From Asterias amurensis (lineage: Eukaryota > Echinodermata > Asteroidea > Forcipulatida > Asteriidae): 64,000 nucleotides of DNA. The stretch spans positions 1,862,501 to 1,926,500 of the forward strand of contig NC_092661.1 of NCBI RefSeq assembly GCF_032118995.1. Reading direction: 5' to 3'. Position numbers and translations under genes: made by a program. Below the pieces are notes generated by a model, which saw nothing but the letters and a program-made list of their open reading frames with translations, had not been told where the DNA came from and searched no databases. Positions 61,151 to 64,000 of the stretch are shown here, one piece after another. How positions within the stretch are numbered: position 1 is the first letter of the stretch; every line of letters starts with the position of its first letter.

Positions 61151-61882
61151 CACTAGAAATGTTCAACATTATTATTATTAAGCACAACCTTGGGAGAGTT
61201 TTTCAATAGCTTTCAGCAAGGCCATAGAATAATTCAATTTTTGTGTGTGGATTTTACCACTATTTTTGGGGAGCACGGCTCTGATCTATCTTCTGTTTAT
61301 TATCTCGGAGGGAGGGGTAGTGTGATAACCTGTGGGGCGACCTCTGTCGATGAGTGGTGTCCAAGTGTTGTGTTGTTGTGAATGGCACCCATCTTGTTTG
61401 TTGTGAAGTAAAAGATTAACATGAAATCAGTCTGTCACTGTCATCAGTAATTGAAATTGTAACGGGTAGTTTTATAGAACTCTTCATGGGTATTGATTTG
61501 TGTTTAGATAATCGTTTGATCAGAGAGTGTTGTATTTTAGAGGGTTAATTGAATCATGCGTTTAGGTAACTCTATGTATAGAGTAGAAGGACATTGAAGC
61601 ATATAGAGCAATGACATTGAAGCCAACATGTACGTGTTTATCATTCAATTCAATTCAATTCAATAATACGTTCCATATTCTTGTTGGAGAAAAGGAACAA
61701 TATTTTGAGAATTAAACAGTACATAGAAATGTAACAAAATCAAAAGCGCATAAAATTGTATAGAAACAATATAATCTTAAAGCAAATAATAAATAAATAA
61801 CTAGGAATTAACTATGTACATGAGATGAGCGAGAGCATGAGGCTGTTCGAGTAAGCCGGGGCTTGTAGACAACAGCCTTTAT

Positions 61883-61883
<1 letters not shown>

Positions 61884-61968
<85 letters not shown>
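61884..61968. repeat. ACAG microsatellite
   Basis: About 21 uninterrupted four-base units. Confidence 0.97.
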
Positions 61969-61973
<5 letters not shown>

Positions 61974-62670
61974 AACGGCGAAGAAAAAACAGGGACAAGA
62001 CAAACAAAGTGTAGTCGTATCATTTGTAATTTACTGTGTCTGTGCTATCATTATTGTGTAAGGCTTAATTTATTCTTTCTTGTAAGAATAAATTAGTTAC
62101 AGAATATTTATCTTCTATAATTGAGACGACATTTTGTGCAACATGTAATATTGGTAGCTCGTCCTTTATTCTTAAGAAATATAGCTCTCTTCTAAAATGC
62201 ATATTAACTAGATTTATTTGTCACTGAAATTAATGTGTGCGTACATTTATGAGTATTAGTTTCAATTCAATCTTGTAAAAAAAATAAATAATGAAAAGAA
62301 ATGAATATTACTTGCACTCAGTGAGTTTCAAGAACGCCAAACGGTTCAAAACACAACTTAAACACAGTCAAATAAACAAGCACCACAAAAAACACAAAAT
62401 CCACTCAAAAATTAAATTGCATTTTGTTTTCTCACTCAAGGCGCGCAATTCTTATTTCTTCAATGAAAATGCTACTTAATTGAAAAAAAATCAGCTGATC
62501 AAAGAACAACATTTGTTGTGAATTTACCTAAATTTTTTAATTAAAACAATTTTACCATTAATTGAAACTGCATAAAATATGGTGAAATAATAAACTTTCA
62601 ACATTGTTCTCTCAAAATATTTTTTTTGATAGATAGGGGCCTCCATCCTTTTGGCAAAGTTCTACTTCAT

Positions 62671-62990
62671 GCTGTGGGTTCGAGAGTCGTTACACCGGTG
62701 TCATTAATAAGACACAACCGCGATGCTCGTCCTTCAGATGGGACACAAAGCCGTGGTCCCGTGTGTTGTTTACTTACGTAAAATAACAGTAAAGAGAAGG
62801 GGTTCGCCCCCCCCCCCCTTTGTTCCTGGTCCGATTGGCAGCAAATTGCGCCACAGCACTCTGTAAAACATTACACGGTGCTTGCTTTCAAAGACTTCCT
62901 CATAAAAATAGCCCCACACCTTGCAGGAAATACCGTATGTTACAGCGCCAGGAGCGCCACTGAGTGACGGACATGCGCGCAATAATATAA
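62671..62990 (+). mobile_element. Family L SINE, duplicate copy
   Basis: Same element as at 39926, with a shorter C run. Confidence 0.7.
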
Positions 62991-63014
62991 CATTATGCTT
63001 AACGATGACAATAT

Positions 63015-63154
63015 GAGACTTTGGAACGCTAGGTGGCAGCAGACTTTACCAGATAAATGTCCATTGTTTACGTAGTTCTGAGCATGCGCATATTATCGAG
63101 AAAAATGGATTTTATCTAGTAAGTCTGCTGCCACCAAGCGTCCCAAAAGTCTCC
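63015..63154. mobile_element. Family C element downstream of GPCR 8
   Basis: Duplicate of the copy at 40278; GCTAGGTGGCAG at 63028-63039. Confidence 0.8.
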
Positions 63155-63313
63155 TATTCATTTATCATTGTAAAACCATAAGCAACAGCCGTAGGCCTAT
63201 CTGTAGCTGATAGCTGTAGACGCCAATTTGGACACAGTCCAATTGTGTGATGAGAGATGACTGCCACTCTAAGAATCGGGCCAACTGTCTCTTGACAACA
63301 GTGATTTCGACTT

Positions 63314-64000
63314 TCACAGTTCGATATCAACTGGTGCCACTGATCTTTTGCAGCACACAAATCGCCCCATGACGATTCTTTTGGCCACCTGACGAAAAGA
63401 ATCATTAAAAAGACAGTAGATGAACACATTAAACATACTATTACTTATTGTCAACCATACTACTACCCATTCAATTATTGGGGGAGGGGTAACGCCCATC
63501 AAAGTTGTAACTACATACGTGACAAAATTCGGTGTGTAGCAGATGGCAAAAATTACAGTGACAATGAGGAATGTTTTCAACATCTTTTCTTGATCCGCTT
63601 GTGCTTTTTTCTGACGGTTACGGTTCAGTTGTAGATCTTGCCGTTTACTGACTTTGATGATGCGATAGTAGACAAAAAACATGATCGTCACAGGAGCTAT
63701 GTCACAAAAAATGAGGATCAGAATATCAACAATTGCAGAGCTGTGTTCTAGAAAACATACAACTGGAGCTTTTTGAAAAACACTTTTCACTCCAAAAATA
63801 AGCTTGATTCCGACTGGGCAACAAAATGAAAAGCACGATGCAAAAACTACAAGCATGATGAAGCGACGTCGGGTACACCATATCGGGAACTTATACGGCC
63901 GTGTGACGGCGATATACCGTTCAATGTTAAGAAACGAAACAGACAGAAATGACATCATGAAAGATCCAGATACAACTACAGTAACAACTTCGCAAACGAA
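63314..64000 (-). CDS. Rhodopsin-class GPCR 8, partial (5' end outside window)
   Basis: C-terminal 228 residues of a receptor nearly identical to GPCR 6. The frame stays open to the window edge: FVCEVV at 64000 aligns with the start of TM3 in GPCR 6, so the real start is beyond the window and the Met at 63958 is internal. ERY, an ECL2 cysteine (VVCFLE), TM6 CYTP, TM7 NSMFNVFIY and the tail SVAPVDIEL are intact. From TM3 to TM5 it differs from its twin at more than ten residues, but over the last 125 residues only once (Glu to Asp in the TM7-H8 region). It is the end of a segmental duplication and is probably functional. Confidence 0.93.
   Translation of the reverse strand, partial: FVCEVVTVVVSGSFMMSFLSVSFLNIERYIAVTRPYKFPIWCTRRRFIMLVVFASCFSFCCPVGIKLIFGVKSVFQKAPVVCFLEHSSAIVDILILIFCDIAPVTIMFFVYYRIIKVSKRQDLQLNRNRQKKAQADQEKMLKTFLIVTVIFAICYTPNFVTYVVTTLMGVTPPPIIEWVVVWLTISNSMFNVFIYCLFNDSFRQVAKRIVMGRFVCCKRSVAPVDIEL

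Larger units (their letters stand above)
56756..62175. other. Repeat-rich region after PAN/discoidin gene B
   Basis: Family D element, long inverted repeat, YY1-like array, LINE, microsatellite. 61150-61880 and 61970-62175 show only AT-rich sequence with short ATTCA repeats. No host gene recognised. Confidence 0.6.
62176..64000. repeat. Segmental duplication, copy 2
   Basis: Counterpart of 39010-41261 in the same orientation, lacking the roughly 427 bp segment that holds the X-box. It carries GPCR 8, a SINE (62671-62990) and a palindromic element (63015-63154). Confidence 0.93.

Noticed and set aside
61808-62023. Cys-Leu-Ser-Val repeat protein
   Set aside because: Translation of the ACAG microsatellite.

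Overview
This is animal genomic DNA: interrupted genes with GT-AG introns, AT-rich spacers, and many short inverted-repeat elements and tRNA-derived SINEs. Clustered single-exon rhodopsin-class receptors next to an outer-arm dynein gene, plus PAN/discoidin genes, suggest a marine invertebrate deuterostome. An echinoderm, perhaps a starfish, is my best guess, made with moderate to low confidence. I see no viral or LTR-type element.

Layout. Positions 3189-38786 on the minus strand hold the 5' part of an axonemal dynein heavy chain of the DNAH5/DNAH8 type. I traced 23 exons; their phases join without a break into 1,123 codons, and the gene runs off the left edge. Its 14.3 kb intron (10732-25067) holds five intact single-exon class A GPCR genes on the opposite strand (12037, 14754, 17575, 19907 and 22711). 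Two more GPCR genes lie upstream of the dynein on the minus strand (40575-41558 and 43554-44510). An eighth, cut by the right edge (63314-64000), is part of a segmental duplication of the 39-41 kb region. Between them, two tandem four-exon genes (49739-52567 and 54952-56755, plus strand) encode secreted proteins with a signal peptide, a PAN/apple domain and an F5/8C (discoidin) domain. The rest is repeats: at least four palindromic element families, two or three of them flanked by TTAA, three SINE families, LINE relics, several tandem arrays, and a 1,482 bp tandem duplication that looks identical.

How it works together. The dynein would drive ciliary or flagellar beating. The receptors look like a lineage-specific, probably chemosensory, expansion. 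They share a near-identical block over TM1-TM2 but differ strongly over TM3-TM5. All lack the TM7 proline of NPxxY and the aminergic Asp of TM3. RFX-type X-boxes occur upstream of the dynein, upstream of one GPCR, and in both PAN/discoidin promoters next to a CRE-like site. A shared ciliary or RFX programme is therefore an attractive but unproven link.
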